A stretch of 64,000 nt of DNA from the NCBI GenBank assembly GCA_027886175.1, contig JAJNNQ010000011.1:4402001-4466000 (forward strand). The letters are read 5' to 3'. Positions 31,541 through 45,944 of the stretch are shown piece after piece. Source of the stretch: Phylloscopus collybita (Eukaryota > Chordata > Aves > Passeriformes > Phylloscopidae). Below the pieces are notes generated by a model, which did no database searches, was not told the DNA's origin, and saw only the letters and a program-made list of their open reading frames with translations. The position numbers and the translations under genes were made by a program. Each line of letters starts with the position of its first letter. The first letter of the stretch is position 1.

Positions 31541-32054
31541 CCGTGAGTGGAATGACACAGGAATGTGTGGCGGGCAGGGGTGGTGACAGCGGGGAGAGCG
31601 GGATCCTGGACAGTAGACACTGGGAACTGGAAGAGGGGGACATCGGGAGAGTTCTGAGGCAGGAGGTCCTTGATCAGCTGCCCAAGAACTCAGCCAGAGC
31701 CTCCCAGCACAGCTGGAGCTGCTCAGCCTGGGGAGCCCAAAGCCCTGAGCAACCCCCAAGTGTCTGCCAAGAACCCTCAAGTCCCTCACACCCAGCATCC
31801 CCCACATCCCCTGCAAGATCTGCCCATGTCCTCATCCTTGTCTTTGTTTAAAATCTTTTTTTTTACCTTGGTTTGGGGAGTTTTGAAAGGATAAAGAGAA
31901 ATGAAAGGAAAATCCTGGCAAAGGGAACCAGGAGGCTGTGGAGTCACCAACCAGGTGTTCCTGGGGATCAGCCAGCACTGATCCTCGCATTGGAGATGGA
32001 GCTGGAGCAGCGCACGAAGCTCTTCCTGCACTCAGGACACTCCCAGGGCTTCCC
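31541..32054. other. Spacer and 3' flank of ZfB
   Basis: 31541-31970 holds nothing I can support apart from a poly-T run at 31856-31864. 31975-32054 is ZF 3' flank. On the minus strand it reads a further finger start (GKPWECPECRKSF) with both Cys intact, beyond the ZfB stop. Confidence 0.4.
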
Positions 32055-33289
32055 TTAGTGGTGGCTCCGTGGGTGTTGGGTCAAGTGAGAGCTGCGTGAG
32101 CAGCTCTTCCCACACTGGGGACACTTGCAGGGCCTCTCCCCGCTGTGGATGTGCTGGTGGCTGACAAGGGAGCAGTTTTGCTTGAAGCCCATCCCGCAGT
32201 GGGGGCAGCGGAAGGGCCTCTCACCCATGTGAATCCGTTGGTGCAGGAAGAGACGGGAGCTGCTCTTAAACTTCTTCCTGCATTGATCACACTCGTAGGG
32301 CCTCTCCCCGGTGTGGGTCCTCTGGTGGACAATCAGGGAGGATCTCTGGATGAAGCCCTTCCCACACTCCCCACACTCATAGGGCCGTTCCCCTGTGTGG
32401 ATCCTCTGGTGGCGGATCAGATGGGAGCTCAACCTGAAGCTCTTCCCACACTCAGGACACTCGTAGGGCCTCTCCCCGGTGTGGATGCGCCGGTGGTTGA
32501 TGAGGGTGAAGTTGCGGTTGAAGCCCTTCCTGCAGTCGGGGCAGAGGAAGGGCCTCTCCTCCGTGTGAATCCGCTGATGGACGAGGAGATCGGAGCTGCT
32601 CTGAAACCTCTTCCTGCACTGGTCACACTCATAGGGCCTCACCCCCGTGTGGACCATCTGGTGGCGGATCAGGTGGGAGTTGTGGCTGAAGCTTTTCTCA
32701 CATTCTCCACATTTGTAGGGTCTCTCTCCAGTGTGGATTCTCAAGTGGCAGATCAGGTCAGATCTCCAGCTGAAGCTCTTCTCACATTTTGAGCACTTGT
32801 GGGGCTTCTCCGCATTGTGAAGCTGCTCAGACACCCCCAGCTCCGACCTCCGGCCGCATCTGCGGCTGCGTCCCTGTCCCAGGGTGGGTCTTTCCTCCTG
32901 GGATCCCCGAGATCTGCCTTTGCAGCCCCTCCTCGTGCGGGATCTCTGGGGATTTTCCTCCATGTCAGATTCCTGCACTGTGGAGCTGCTCAAAATGGCC
33001 TCTTCCACGAGGTTCTGCTGCAGGGATTTGTCCTCCCTGGACTGCGTCCTCAGCGCCGTGTCTGGGGGAAGAAGGACAAGGAGAGGATGGGATTTGCCTC
33101 CGTGCCAGAGACAAGGGGAAGGAGATCCCTGGCAGGACGGCGTCGGCAGCGGGGTTGTCCTACAGCTGGGGGCCGGGCTGGGCTGGGAGATGGAGCAGGA
33201 GAGAGGGGGAAAGGGGCAGTGACTTCCTCCTCACCTGCCTGGTGCTCCAGGGCCATCTCCCTCTTCCTCGCGGCCTCCTCCTCCTCCAT
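32055..33289 (-). CDS. ZfB: nine-finger C2H2 zinc-finger protein
   Basis: Exon 1 33289-33235 ([17 protein letters not shown]; donor cag|gtgagg) and exon 2 33061-32055 (acceptor cccccag|acacgg) join in phase to 353 aa. The internal ATG used as first Met of exon 2 in ZfA is ACG here, so the exon 1 start is required. About 95 aa of Arg/Glu-rich N-terminus, then nine fingers (helix -1,2,3,6): W,S,D,C; H,S,H,R; S,S,D,V; R,F,T,N; L,S,H,R; Q,S,S,V; S,S,R,L; Q,C,S,S; R,S,H,Q. Finger 9 has Cys for the core Phe (GKSCSRSS). All zinc ligands are kept. Convergent partner of ZfA inside the inverted repeat; divergent partner of Zf3 across the block at 33.6-34.7 kb. Confidence 0.85.
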
Positions 33290-34330
33290 CCGGCCAAGGT
33301 GTGGGAATACGAGATCCTGGTTTGGGTGGGAAAACAAGGGCTGAGCCCGTTGGGTTTGATGGTCCCGCTGCCCAAGTGCAGCTGCAGAAGTCAGCGCCCC
33401 TTTCAGCCTCGGAGTCCCGGACCCCGCTCATCTCCAGGCTCTGCCCGCCAGGACCGGGCCATCGCCACCTGGGACCCCGCAAGATCCCTCCAGGGGCATC
33501 TCCGCCTCGGCTTTGGAGTCCTGCAAGAGCCAAACATCCCCTGCCCCGACAAAAAAAAACCCTCTCAGAGCCCCCCCCCCCCGATGGATTTGGGGCGAGC
33601 TCCCTCTCCCCGCTCACCTGCGGGTTCCGGGGTGCGCGATGCTGCCGGAGCCGGGGGAGCTGCGGCCGGAGCGGGCGGGCGGGAAAACCGCGTGGTGTTG
33701 CTGCTCCTCCTCTTCCTCCTCTGTCCCTCCTCTTCCTCCCGCTCCTCCTCCGCTCCCAGCCCGGCCCGGGCGGTGCCGACACCCAAAAGCAGCCGCGCTC
33801 TGCCCCGGGGGGGTTCCAAAGCGGCCCCGCCCCGCGCGGCGCCGGGAGCGATCCTGGGAGCAGCGGGAAGGAACTGGGAGCGCTTTCCCTCCCAGGATCG
33901 CTCTCACTGGGAGTTCCTGGAGAACTCTGCTGTGGGAGGGAGCCCAGGGTGCAGCAGGGGAACAGCTCCTGTCCCTGAGCAGCCGGAAAAGCCCCGGGGC
34001 ACGAACTGACCATGGCCCCATTCCCTGTCTCCCTGCTCTGCCGGGGGAGGAGGTGGAGCTGGAAGGAGGGAGGCGTCAGGGGAGGCTGATTTTACGGGTC
34101 TTCATTTACTTCTCATTGTCGAGCTCTAAAATGTTGGAGTTTTCTGCCAGAAATCTCTCCCCTCTTCCACTCATCGCCAGGGGTGTGGGGCATTTTTCCC
34201 TTTTTCGGGGAAATCAAAGTGACGAACTGATGCTCCTAGGTAGGGGATAGGAGAAGTGGGGCTCGAGGGCTTCCTGCTGAGTCGGAGGCACCCAGCAGGC
34301 AGGGCTGGGCAAGGCGGTGCGGGAGGTGCG
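33290..34330 (-). other. 5' UTR exon and intron region of ZfB
   Basis: Inverted, near-identical copy of 25561-26600. The minus-strand donor (gtgagc, plus-strand gctcacctgcggg) is at about 33616, ending a CpG-rich non-coding exon that runs up to about 33860. Two short C/A homopolymers (33548-33580) differ from the sister copy. Confidence 0.5.
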
Positions 34331-34900
34331 GAGAACTTTGTTTGTGTTTTCAGCTCCATCCCGCCTCGGGCCCGGGCCCGTCCCAGGGCTGTTCCTCATC
34401 TGCGGCTTTGCCCTCAGACAGCCCGGGGGCGGGGCCTGAGAGCGCGGGGCGGGGCTGGGCCGTGTGCAGAGCCCGCCCCTGCCTCGCTGCCATTGGCTGA
34501 TGGTGCCGTCACTCCTGGCTCTCACTGCACGGTGATTGGGCAGAGCGGGCAGAAGGACAGCCCTGGCTTTTCAGGGGCGCCATTTTCGGATCCTCGGTGT
34601 GGAGGAGGCGGCGGCGGCGGAGCTCGGAGGCGGCCCCGGCGCAGGTGGGAGCCGCGCTGGGTTGTGCCGGGGCTCGGGGCTGGCTGCGGGCGGAGGGGGC
34701 GGCAGGGGGCTCTGGCTGTGGCTGGGTTGTGCCGTGTCCGCGCCGTGTTCCCCGTGCCCTGAGGGCGCTGCGGGAGCGGCTGCCCGCGGTCTCCTTCCCG
34801 CGGGTGCCTGGGCAGGAGCCGGGGCCGGAGCAGCGCTGGCTCGTCCCGGTTCCTGTGGGTAGGACGGAGGCGCTGCGCTGTCCCCGGGCCTGAGCGGGAA
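34331..34900. promoter_or_regulatory. Divergent CpG promoter block between ZfB (-) and Zf3 (+)
   Basis: GC boxes, CCAAT boxes (cattggctga near 34492; gtgattgggc near 34532) and, on the plus strand, the putative exon 1 of Zf3 ending cggcgcag|gtggga near 34645. CpG-rich on both sides. Mirror image of 25080-25560. Confidence 0.55.
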
Positions 34901-38871
<3,971 letters not shown>

Positions 38872-39300
38872 GGGAAGCCCTGGGAGTGCCCTGAGAGCGG
38901 GAAGAGCTTCGTGCGCTGCTCCAGCTCCATCCCCCGTGGGAGGATCGGCGTTGGATGATCCCCAGTGACCCCTGTTGGGCAGAGCCCTGGTGATCCCTGT
39001 TGGGAAGACACCTGGCTGGGGGGGCTCCATATCTTCCAGGCTCCCTGTGGGCACCTGGATGAACACAGGGACAGGAACATCCATCGGGACACAGACTGAC
39101 ATTGGGAATTCCTTTGGGAGAGTGGATTTGTTGACTTTCAACCCTAGAACATTTTTAGTGTTCAATACTATCTTTTGGGGCCTCAAGGAATACTGGATGG
39201 TCTTGGAGGTCTTTTTCAACCTCAGGGATTCTACAGTTTTGATTTCCTGTTTCCAAGTGTTTCCTAGTGTGATGTTACGTTGTTTATATCCCCAATTGTC
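38872..39300. other. 3' flank of Zf3
   Basis: 38872-39135 matches the Zf1 3' flank (relic finger, then gtggatttgttgac). From 39136 it diverges. No gene. Confidence 0.4.
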
Positions 39301-39936
39301 TGTAGGGTTTATGCTGGATATTGCACTGTACCTTTAATATGAGGTCTGAGAGAAAAATCTGGTGAGAAGCGCACACTTTGTTTTCAGAAAACTTCTGCTT
39401 CCAGACTGGCCTTGAGAGTGGGATTCAACAACACACAGACATGAGGCAGAGTAGGCTTTCTTCCCCTCTCTCTTTTTCTCTTCCTTTTAGTAAGTTAGTG
39501 AATCTGGCTGAGGCGGAGAAGCTTCAGTTTTCTTTTTCCTCTTTTTTTCCTTTTTTTTTTCCATTTTCTTTTCCTTCTTTTTGAACTGTTCAAACCTCCC
39601 CAGGCTGAGGACCCAGGGGAGCACCAGGGAGAGCTTGCAACTGGGACCCACCGAGATCCATCCTGCACAGCAACTTTTCCCAGCACCAGAGGGACTGAGA
39701 ACAGAGCAACCACTTACAGAAAGGACTTCTTTTGTGATTTGTCATCTCTCCAGAGCGGCACAAAGTTCTTGTCATCTGATATTGTTGAATTTATTGTGCT
39801 GGGGAGTGCTTTGCCAATTTAATTAAACAGGTTCTTTCCACTTCTCTCTGAGGAGGTCACTCCTGAACCAGTTGGGGGAGGCAAGGGAGGGCCCTTTAGG
39901 AGGTTTCCTCCCAAATTTGCCCTAAACCACTACACA
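39300..39936 (+). mobile_element. Plus-strand LTR related to the E1-E3 LTRs
   Basis: The terminal ~35 bp (aggaggtttcctcccaaatttgccctaaacca) match the U5 end of the E1 LTR in reverse orientation. An ATTAAA signal is near 39822, and a T/C-rich stretch at 39525-39580. The 5' end is uncertain. No internal region follows: the CATGGTCA minisatellite begins directly. Confidence 0.5.
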
Positions 39937-39944
39937 TCTCTTGC

Positions 39945-40455
39945 TCATCTCATGGTCTTTATGACCCCATGGCCATGGTTAAGTCATGGTCACCTCATGG
40001 TAACCTCATGGTCACCTCATGACCTAGATCACCTCATGGTCATGGTCATGAAATGCTCATGGTCATAAAATGGTGATGTTCAACTTGTGGTCAGCTCATG
40101 GCCACAGTCATGTCATGGTCACAGTCATAGTTATGTCATGGTCATTTCCTGACCACCATCATCTCATGTTCATGGTCGTCTCCTAATCACAATCACCTCA
40201 TGCTTATGGTCATGGTCCTCTCATGGGCACAATCTCATGCTCCTGGCTGTGTCATGGTCCTGTGATATTCACAGTCTTCTCATGGCCATGATGATCTCAT
40301 GGCCATGGTTGTCTCATGTTCATCTCATGGTCAGCTCATGATCTCAATCACCTCATAGCTGTGTCATGGTCATCTGATGGGCACAGCCCTCTCATGGTCA
40401 TGATCATCTCATGGGCAGGGTCACAGTCACGGTCATCGCATGGTCATGATCATCT
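39945..40455 (+). repeat. CATGGTCA/CCTCATGG minisatellite
   Basis: About 500 bp of degenerate tandem 'tcatggtca(cc)tcatggtc' units. The TCATGA/CATG palindromic core makes it partly self-complementary. No coding. Confidence 0.85.
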
Positions 40456-41450
40456 CCTGGTGTCTAGGTTTGAACAACAGGTGTCTGCTGAGGAAGGAGG
40501 AGCCTCCCTTGGAACAGAGAATTCAAACCCCACTTCCTGTGAATTATTATAATTTTGAAAATTCAGGGCCTCTCAGGCACAGCTATGGGGACAGGAATCC
40601 CAGTTCTTTCCTGGTGTGTATAACCAGGCAAACAAACCCCACCACCCACAGCACTGGTAACAAACAGAACCAGGAGCCCAGGAACAGCTTCCCTGAGCGC
40701 GGCACTTTCCCCTGGAGTGCAGTTCCGGGCACAGCCGGCAGGGGCGCTGGTGGCTCCCGGTGGGCAGGGCAGGTGCGATGATCCCCCCACGGCTGCAGGG
40801 GGCGCTGTGGCGCGGGCTCGGGGAGCGCGCGGTGATGGCGGCTTTGTCCGGGACGGGAAGGGATGGAGGAGAGGCTTTGCTTCCCAGAGCCCTGGGGCTG
40901 CCCATCCCAGTGCCCCTGCAGGACTCTCGGCAGCAGCAAGCTGGGCCAGCAAGATGTCCCAGCAGTGTGAAAAACGACCTTTCACCTTGTTCTATTAATT
41001 TATAAGTTTAATAAAAAGAAAATAAAATAGAATGAAAATAGATAAGGTGACAAAAAAGATAGCTTCTCAGCTGAGGGTGAAAAGCAACACACCGCCTATT
41101 TCAAATTTCTTGGTATTTAAAAGTCTTGGTGTTACATATTTAAATAAGCTAATGCATGATTCAAATATTCATTTTGGTTTCAAGATCCCCCTAAGCATAC
41201 AGTTTATCTGTGGGATACCACGCAGTCTAGATGCATGTTGTAAATCTGTCTTCCGAAGATTCAAACTTTCAAAGGCTTAATTGTTCTTCATCAGAAATCT
41301 TTAGTTCAGGAGTTCCAGACATCCCTTTTGTCTTCTATCTAGTTGAGGACTTAAAAAAAAAAAAAAAAACAAAAACAACCCCCATCTCTACTTTGTTACA
41401 ATCTGAAAATATACCTTCGTTACATTTTTAAATTCCACAAATAAAAGGAA
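40456..41450. other. Spacer: CpG-rich patch then AT-rich DNA
   Basis: 40490-40620 is related to the LTR-like repeats at 15300 and 43235. 40690-40960 is CpG-rich with no identified exon. 41000-41450 is AT-rich with an A18 run at 41352-41369. No gene supported. Confidence 0.3.
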
Positions 41451-43225
41451 ATACAGTGCAACCTTCTTACACTATATGTATAACATTCATTTCAATATTT
41501 GCAAAAAGCCAACTCCAAAATGTGCATTTATAACAGTCCCAAAAGGATCCTCTCCCTGCACTGCTAACACAGGCACAGACCCCTCGGACAAGTCCAGGCT
41601 TGTTTCAGGCAGCGTAGGACCCAGGGTAAATGTAGCAAGATGAATCCTGCATGGCTCCTTCAGAGAGGTTGGATGAATCAGTGGAGAAAGGAAACGGATC
41701 TGCCTCAGGAGTCTTGTCCAGAGATTTTATTCCAGTTACAGCAGCACTTCTGAACCGTGTGACTGCCCTGAGCAGAACCCCGACCATGTGCCTGTGCTGG
41801 GTTTTCACCTGGGAGAGGGGGAAGGGGGAGGGCACACAGCCTACCTACCAGAGAGGGACAGGGCGTGACCCGAGGGCTAAAGGGCAGCCTAAAGGTCAAA
41901 TCACCTGTGAGGAGGGGTGGGCCCTCTCTGCCAGGGCCAATTCCTTCGATGGGCAGCCCCTGCAGAATCTCTGGTTGCTTGGTAAACCCGGTGTATTATA
42001 ATCATTCCCTCAGGGTTGGCTGGGAAAAACCTACCCCGGGGGAGGGGAAGAATCTCCAAAAGGGAGCCCACCTTGAAAGCCTTAAAGGCACACCACAACA
42101 CCTGTTCATGTTAAAGGACGTTAATTACTTACCTGTTATTGATGATTTCACTCCATTGATCCCCTTCCATTGTACACCGGTATCCATTTCCCGTCGGGAA
42201 CCACTGCCACTGCTCCCCAAAATGGCGCACATGCAAATGAGGAGACACCAGGGAACGATGGGACAATATTTCAGGGTAAAGACCCCAAAGGCAACGAGCC
42301 ATTACAACACCAAAGACTGAAAGTGACTTCTTCAGCTGAGGAGAACAGTGGTGAACATCCGGCTACCAACTAAAGACCTCCGACTCCTCGCCATGACCGG
42401 ACAGTACCGGGCCAGTGTGACAGCCCCGGACCACGACCCTACAAGTGACTTCCCAGGGACTCTGGTGGGGACGGGAGCCCCAGCTCTGCCGTGTCCTCCT
42501 CGGCGCCGTCCAGCGGGAGCAGTGGCTGTGTGCACGACCCCTCGGGCCCCCACCCAGCGCTGTTTTTCAATAAAGGCCTTTTCAAAGGAGCTGGTCTGCT
42601 GGCCCCATTCTTAACAGCTTGGGGACATCATTGGGGTGATGGCATCATCGGGAACATGGCTGGTGTCACTTGTCCCCTCCTCTCTGCCTGCACGGTGTTT
42701 GAGACAAAATTGGGGAATGTTCTGGAGATTTTCATTGAAACTGTTCCAAATCCTGATGGGAATTCCTGGGGTGACCTCACTGGGGACACTCGGGGACACT
42801 CAGGGATGTTCAGGGACACTCAGGGGCACTTGAGGACACTCAGGGATGCGGGGACAGGGGGTGAATGAGCCCCCTCGGTGCCTGAAGCAGAGGGGGTTAT
42901 AAATGACAATATCAATGACAAGATCAATGACAATACAATATTGGTTTTTGCATTCACATGTCAGGTTTTGCACATTGTCATTGATCACAATTATTTTGAT
43001 ACAGTACAATTTATAATTCCTTTCAGCTGCTTTTTGGCGTAACATTATCAGTTTGTGTGTGCACTGCATAGCCAACAGAAAAGGCAGCGTAATAAATTGA
43101 TTTTATATCATAGACCTTAGAAAAATATTAAAAGAGAGACTGCACAATGCTGAAATGCTTTATAGTATAAGTATTATAGCTAAGGTTTATATAATAACTG
43201 ACTTTTATATTGTAACTAACTCAGA
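41450..43225 (+). pseudogene. U3: U-family flanks with the coding region missing
   Basis: 41490-41535 matches 6315-6361 upstream of U1. 42605-42800 matches the U2 3' region 10400-10590. 43069-43215 matches the U1 3' region 8155-8290. No U exon 1 or exon 2 lies between. The interior 41600-42600 is unrelated, with AATAAA at about 42569, probably another insertion (possibly an LTR). A 'ggacactcaggga' tandem patch is at 42780-42850. Confidence 0.5.
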
Positions 43226-43367
43226 GAAAGGTGTTAGTTTGAAAGACAGGTGTGTGCCAGGAAAAGCCAGAGACTCCCTTGGAATGGAGAATTCCAACTC
43301 CATCCCTCCAAATTATCATAACTCAGAAAATTCAGGGGCTCTCAGGCAAAGAAATGGGGACAGGACA
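43226..43367. mobile_element. LTR-like fragment before unit 2
   Basis: Shares 'tcccttggaatggagaattc' and 'cagaaaattcaggggctctcaggca' with 40500-40590, and more distantly with 15280-15350. A short piece only. Confidence 0.35.
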
Positions 43368-43999
43368 CGATGCCGGTGTCCCTCAGCCCAGCCAGCTCCC
43401 GGCACCGGCGCCAGGAGTGGGCTGCCCCCAGAAAGCCAGGCAATCCGGGGTGCAGCTGCAGGGCACAGCTGCTCTATAGCACAGGTGGCACGCGTCCAGG
43501 GCAGGGACAAGGGACAGGGAGAGGCCTTCTGTGGGATTTCCAAAGGTGTTTATTGCCCAGAGGGTCAGGGACAGAAAAAGGCACAGAACCTGGGCTTGCA
43601 GGGGCTGATAAGTGGGGGAGGTCTGGGGAGAGGATACAATTTCCAACCAATGAGGGTGACATGGGGGAGGAACATAAGGCGGGGAGTACAATGCACAGAG
43701 CAATGAAAGAACACAAGGGGAGGGAACAGTTTAAACCAACCACTGGGGCGTCGAAGGTTGGGGGATTGACAGGGAAGGGTCTGGAAGAAGGGGCAGGGTG
43801 AGGGAAGGATTGACAATTCTGTAGGAGGAGGGAAGGGCAGGTCTAGGGAAGACAGACAACCAGGGCAGAACCAACAATACAGAGGGAAAGGAACAATCCA
43901 TTAGGGATAAAATATACTGTAACAATACAAAAAATAGGGGGGTACAAAACTGAACATTAAAACTGAGTAGCAATTGGAAACACAATAAAAACACACCAC
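43368..43999 (-). mobile_element. Antisense LTR in unit 2 (uninterrupted copy)
   Basis: Copy of 11833-12778 without the 296-bp nested element. Minus-strand AATAAA at about 43554-43549 and a U5-like tail. It serves as the empty site for dating the nested insertion. Confidence 0.6.
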
Positions 44000-44169
44000 A
44001 ACAGGGACAGAACGGGGGGTCCGGCAGGGTCCGAGCCCACGGGGAGGGACTGCAGCTGCTGCTGCCTCAGGAGCTCTGTGGGCAGAGAAAAGGGGGTGAC
44101 CCCGGGCTGACACACGCTCTTGGGAACGAGGGACACGACACCCGGGACCCCCCCTCACCTTCCTGCGCA
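44000..44169 (-). pseudogene. Inverted MHC IIB tail in unit 2
   Basis: Same as 12779-12945: minus-strand LRRK end of the transmembrane exon (44169-44158), gtgagg donor, and AGC TCC TGA mini-exon near 44074-44066. The identical break against exon 2 shows the inversion predates the duplication of M1 and M2. Confidence 0.8.
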
Positions 44170-44174
44170 GATAG

Positions 44175-44322
44175 GACTACGTAGGGGACACCCCCTTTGG
44201 GGACAAACAGGCCCGGTACTGGAACAACCAACCGGAAACACTGGAGTACAAACGGGGTCAAGCGGACAGGCTCTGCCCCCACAACTCCGAGGGGATCACC
44301 CCGTTCCTGGTGGAGCGCAGAG
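44175..44322 (+). pseudogene. M2 exon 2 fragment (beta-1 domain, 3' half)
   Basis: 148 bp, the same span as in M1, open, ending PFLVERR|gtgagc. It differs from M1 at a few codons in the alpha-helical, peptide-contact part: WNDQPETLEHK in M1 is WNNQPETLEYK here, and HNYEG is HNSEG. Exon 1 and the exon 2 5' half are absent. Confidence 0.85.
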
Positions 44323-44444
44323 GTGAGCGTGGGGCAGAGCGCGTCCCCTCGGGCCCTGCCCTGGCAATGACCCTGGAGCCCCTCAAACCCTCCCTGGGAA
44401 TCACCCCAGAGCCCTCAGCCCTCCTTGGGCCCATCCCCGGGACC

Positions 44445-44876
44445 TCCCAGTCCATCCCAGTCTCTCCCAGTCCATCCCAGTCTCTCCCAGTCCATCCCAG
44501 TCTCTCCCAGTGCCCCCCCGCGTGTCCATCCCGGCCGTGTGTAGAGCTGACGCCTCTCAGCCAATCAGAGCGCGAGTTGCTGATGACTCATCAGTTGCCA
44601 GGCAGACCCGCAGCGCCGAGAGCCCCGCGCTCGATTCGGCCTCCCAGCGCCGCGCGCTTCATTCCCAGTTCATCCCAGTCCATTCCCAGTTCATCCCAGT
44701 CCATTCCAAGTCCCTCCCAAGCCCACACCGCCCCTCCCCTCTCTCTCCCAGTTCCCCCCAGCTGATCCCAGTCTGTCCCCTCTCTCTCCCAGTGCCCCCC
44801 AGCTGATCCCAGTCTGTCCCCTCTCTCTCCCAGTTCCCCCCAGCTGATCCCAGTCTGTCCCCTCTCTCTCTCCCAG
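44445..44876 (+). repeat. M2 intron 2 minisatellites
   Basis: 'cccagtctctcccagtccat' units at 44445-44515, and a larger unit of about 40 bp ('cccccagctgatcccagtctgtcccctctctctcccagt') repeated about three times at 44755-44876. The latter duplicates the exon 3 acceptor (ctctcccagt) several times. Confidence 0.7.
44561..44602 (-). promoter_or_regulatory. Reverse-oriented class II X-Y motif in M2 intron 2
   Basis: Identical in X1 (CCTGGCAACTGATG), X2 (TGAGTCA), 15-bp spacing and Y (CTGATTGG) to the M1 motif at 13306-13347. Confidence 0.75.
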
Positions 44877-45161
44877 TGCCCCCCAGCGTTTCCATCTCGC
44901 TGCTGCCCTCGAGCTCCCAGCCCGGCCCCGGCCGCCTGCTCTGCTCCGGGATGGATTTCTCCCCTGCCCAGAGCCGGCTGAGGTGGTTCCAGGGCCAGCA
45001 GGAGCTCTCGGGGCACGTGGTGGCCACCGCCGTGGTGCCCAACGGGGACTGGAGCCACCAGCTGCTGGTGCTGCTGGAAACGCCCCCCCGGCCCCGCGGG
45101 GTCACCTCCAGCTGCCAGGTGGAGCACGTCAGCCTGGAGCAGCCCCTGAGCCGGCACTGGG
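44877..45161 (+). CDS. M2 exon 3: class II beta-2 domain
   Basis: Protein sequence appears identical to M1 exon 3, with both Ig cysteines and the HW end. It is followed by gcacgg, so the donor is again GC. Exons 4-5 are in phase downstream, but there is no exon 1 and only half of exon 2. Confidence 0.9.
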
Positions 45162-45727
45162 GCACGGGGGAGCCGCTGGCCGGGCCGGCAGAGGCACTGG
45201 GATGTGCTGGGAGCAACTGGGAGGGAGCTGGGGAGAGCCCGGTTGGAACTGGGAGAGGGGCTGGGGGCTGTGGAAGGGCGGAGCAGGAGTTTGGAGGGGG
45301 CTGGGGAGGGTGGGATGGGGTTCCGGGGGTGCTGGGGGGCGCTGGGAGGGAGTTTGGGGCTGCTGGGTGTGACTGGGAGGGATGGGAGTGAGCCTGGGGG
45401 GGCTGGGAGGAGCTGGGGGATGGGAAAGCGGGGCTGGGATGAGGTTGGTTGTGCTGGGAAGAGACTGGGAGGGGTCTGGATGAGTCCTGGAGGGGTTGGG
45501 AAGGGACCGGGAGAGGCTTTGGGGGCCCTGGGGGGCAACTGGGAGGGGGCTGTGGGATCCTGAGAGGGACACGAGGGGCTTTGGGGGATCCTGGGGAGAC
45601 CGGGAAGGGATTGGGAGGAGGTTTCAGGGGGTCCTGGGTGGGCTGGGGGAGACTGGGAGGGAGCTTGGAGGGGCCTGGGGTGTCTGTGCGAGGTTTTGGG
45701 GGGTCCTGACCCCTGCGGACCCCGCAG
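45162..45727 (+). repeat. M2 intron 3 G-rich minisatellite
   Basis: Same tract as 13844-14409 with scattered substitutions. Ends cccgcag (45727). Confidence 0.75.
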
Positions 45728-45944
45728 AGATGCCGCCGGACGCCGCCCGCAGCAAGATGCTGACGGGGATCGGGGGCTTCGTGTTGGGCTTCGTCTTCCC
45801 GGCGCTGGGGCTCGGCTTCTGCCTGCGCAGGAAGGTGAGGGGGGGTCCCGGGGGTGGTGTCCCCCCTCCCCCGGAGCGTGTGTGCTCCCCCCGGGGCCCC
45901 CCAGCCCGGGGTCACCCCCTTTTCTCTGCCCACAGAGCTCCTGA
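45728..45944 (+). CDS. M2 exons 4-5: connecting, transmembrane and tail
   Basis: Exon 4 45728-45834 and mini-exon 45936-45944 (AGC TCC TGA). Same protein as M1, including the IGGFVLGFVFPALGLGF membrane helix. Confidence 0.88.

Noticed and set aside
30974..31816. 280-codon minus and 197-codon plus frames
   Set aside because: Pure minisatellite translation with periodic short motifs.
39945..40455. CATGGTCA tract as a hormone-receptor (AGGTCA/TGGTCA) response array
   Set aside because: Half-sites occur simply because the repeat unit contains TGGTCA. Spacing is irregular and there is no nearby promoter.
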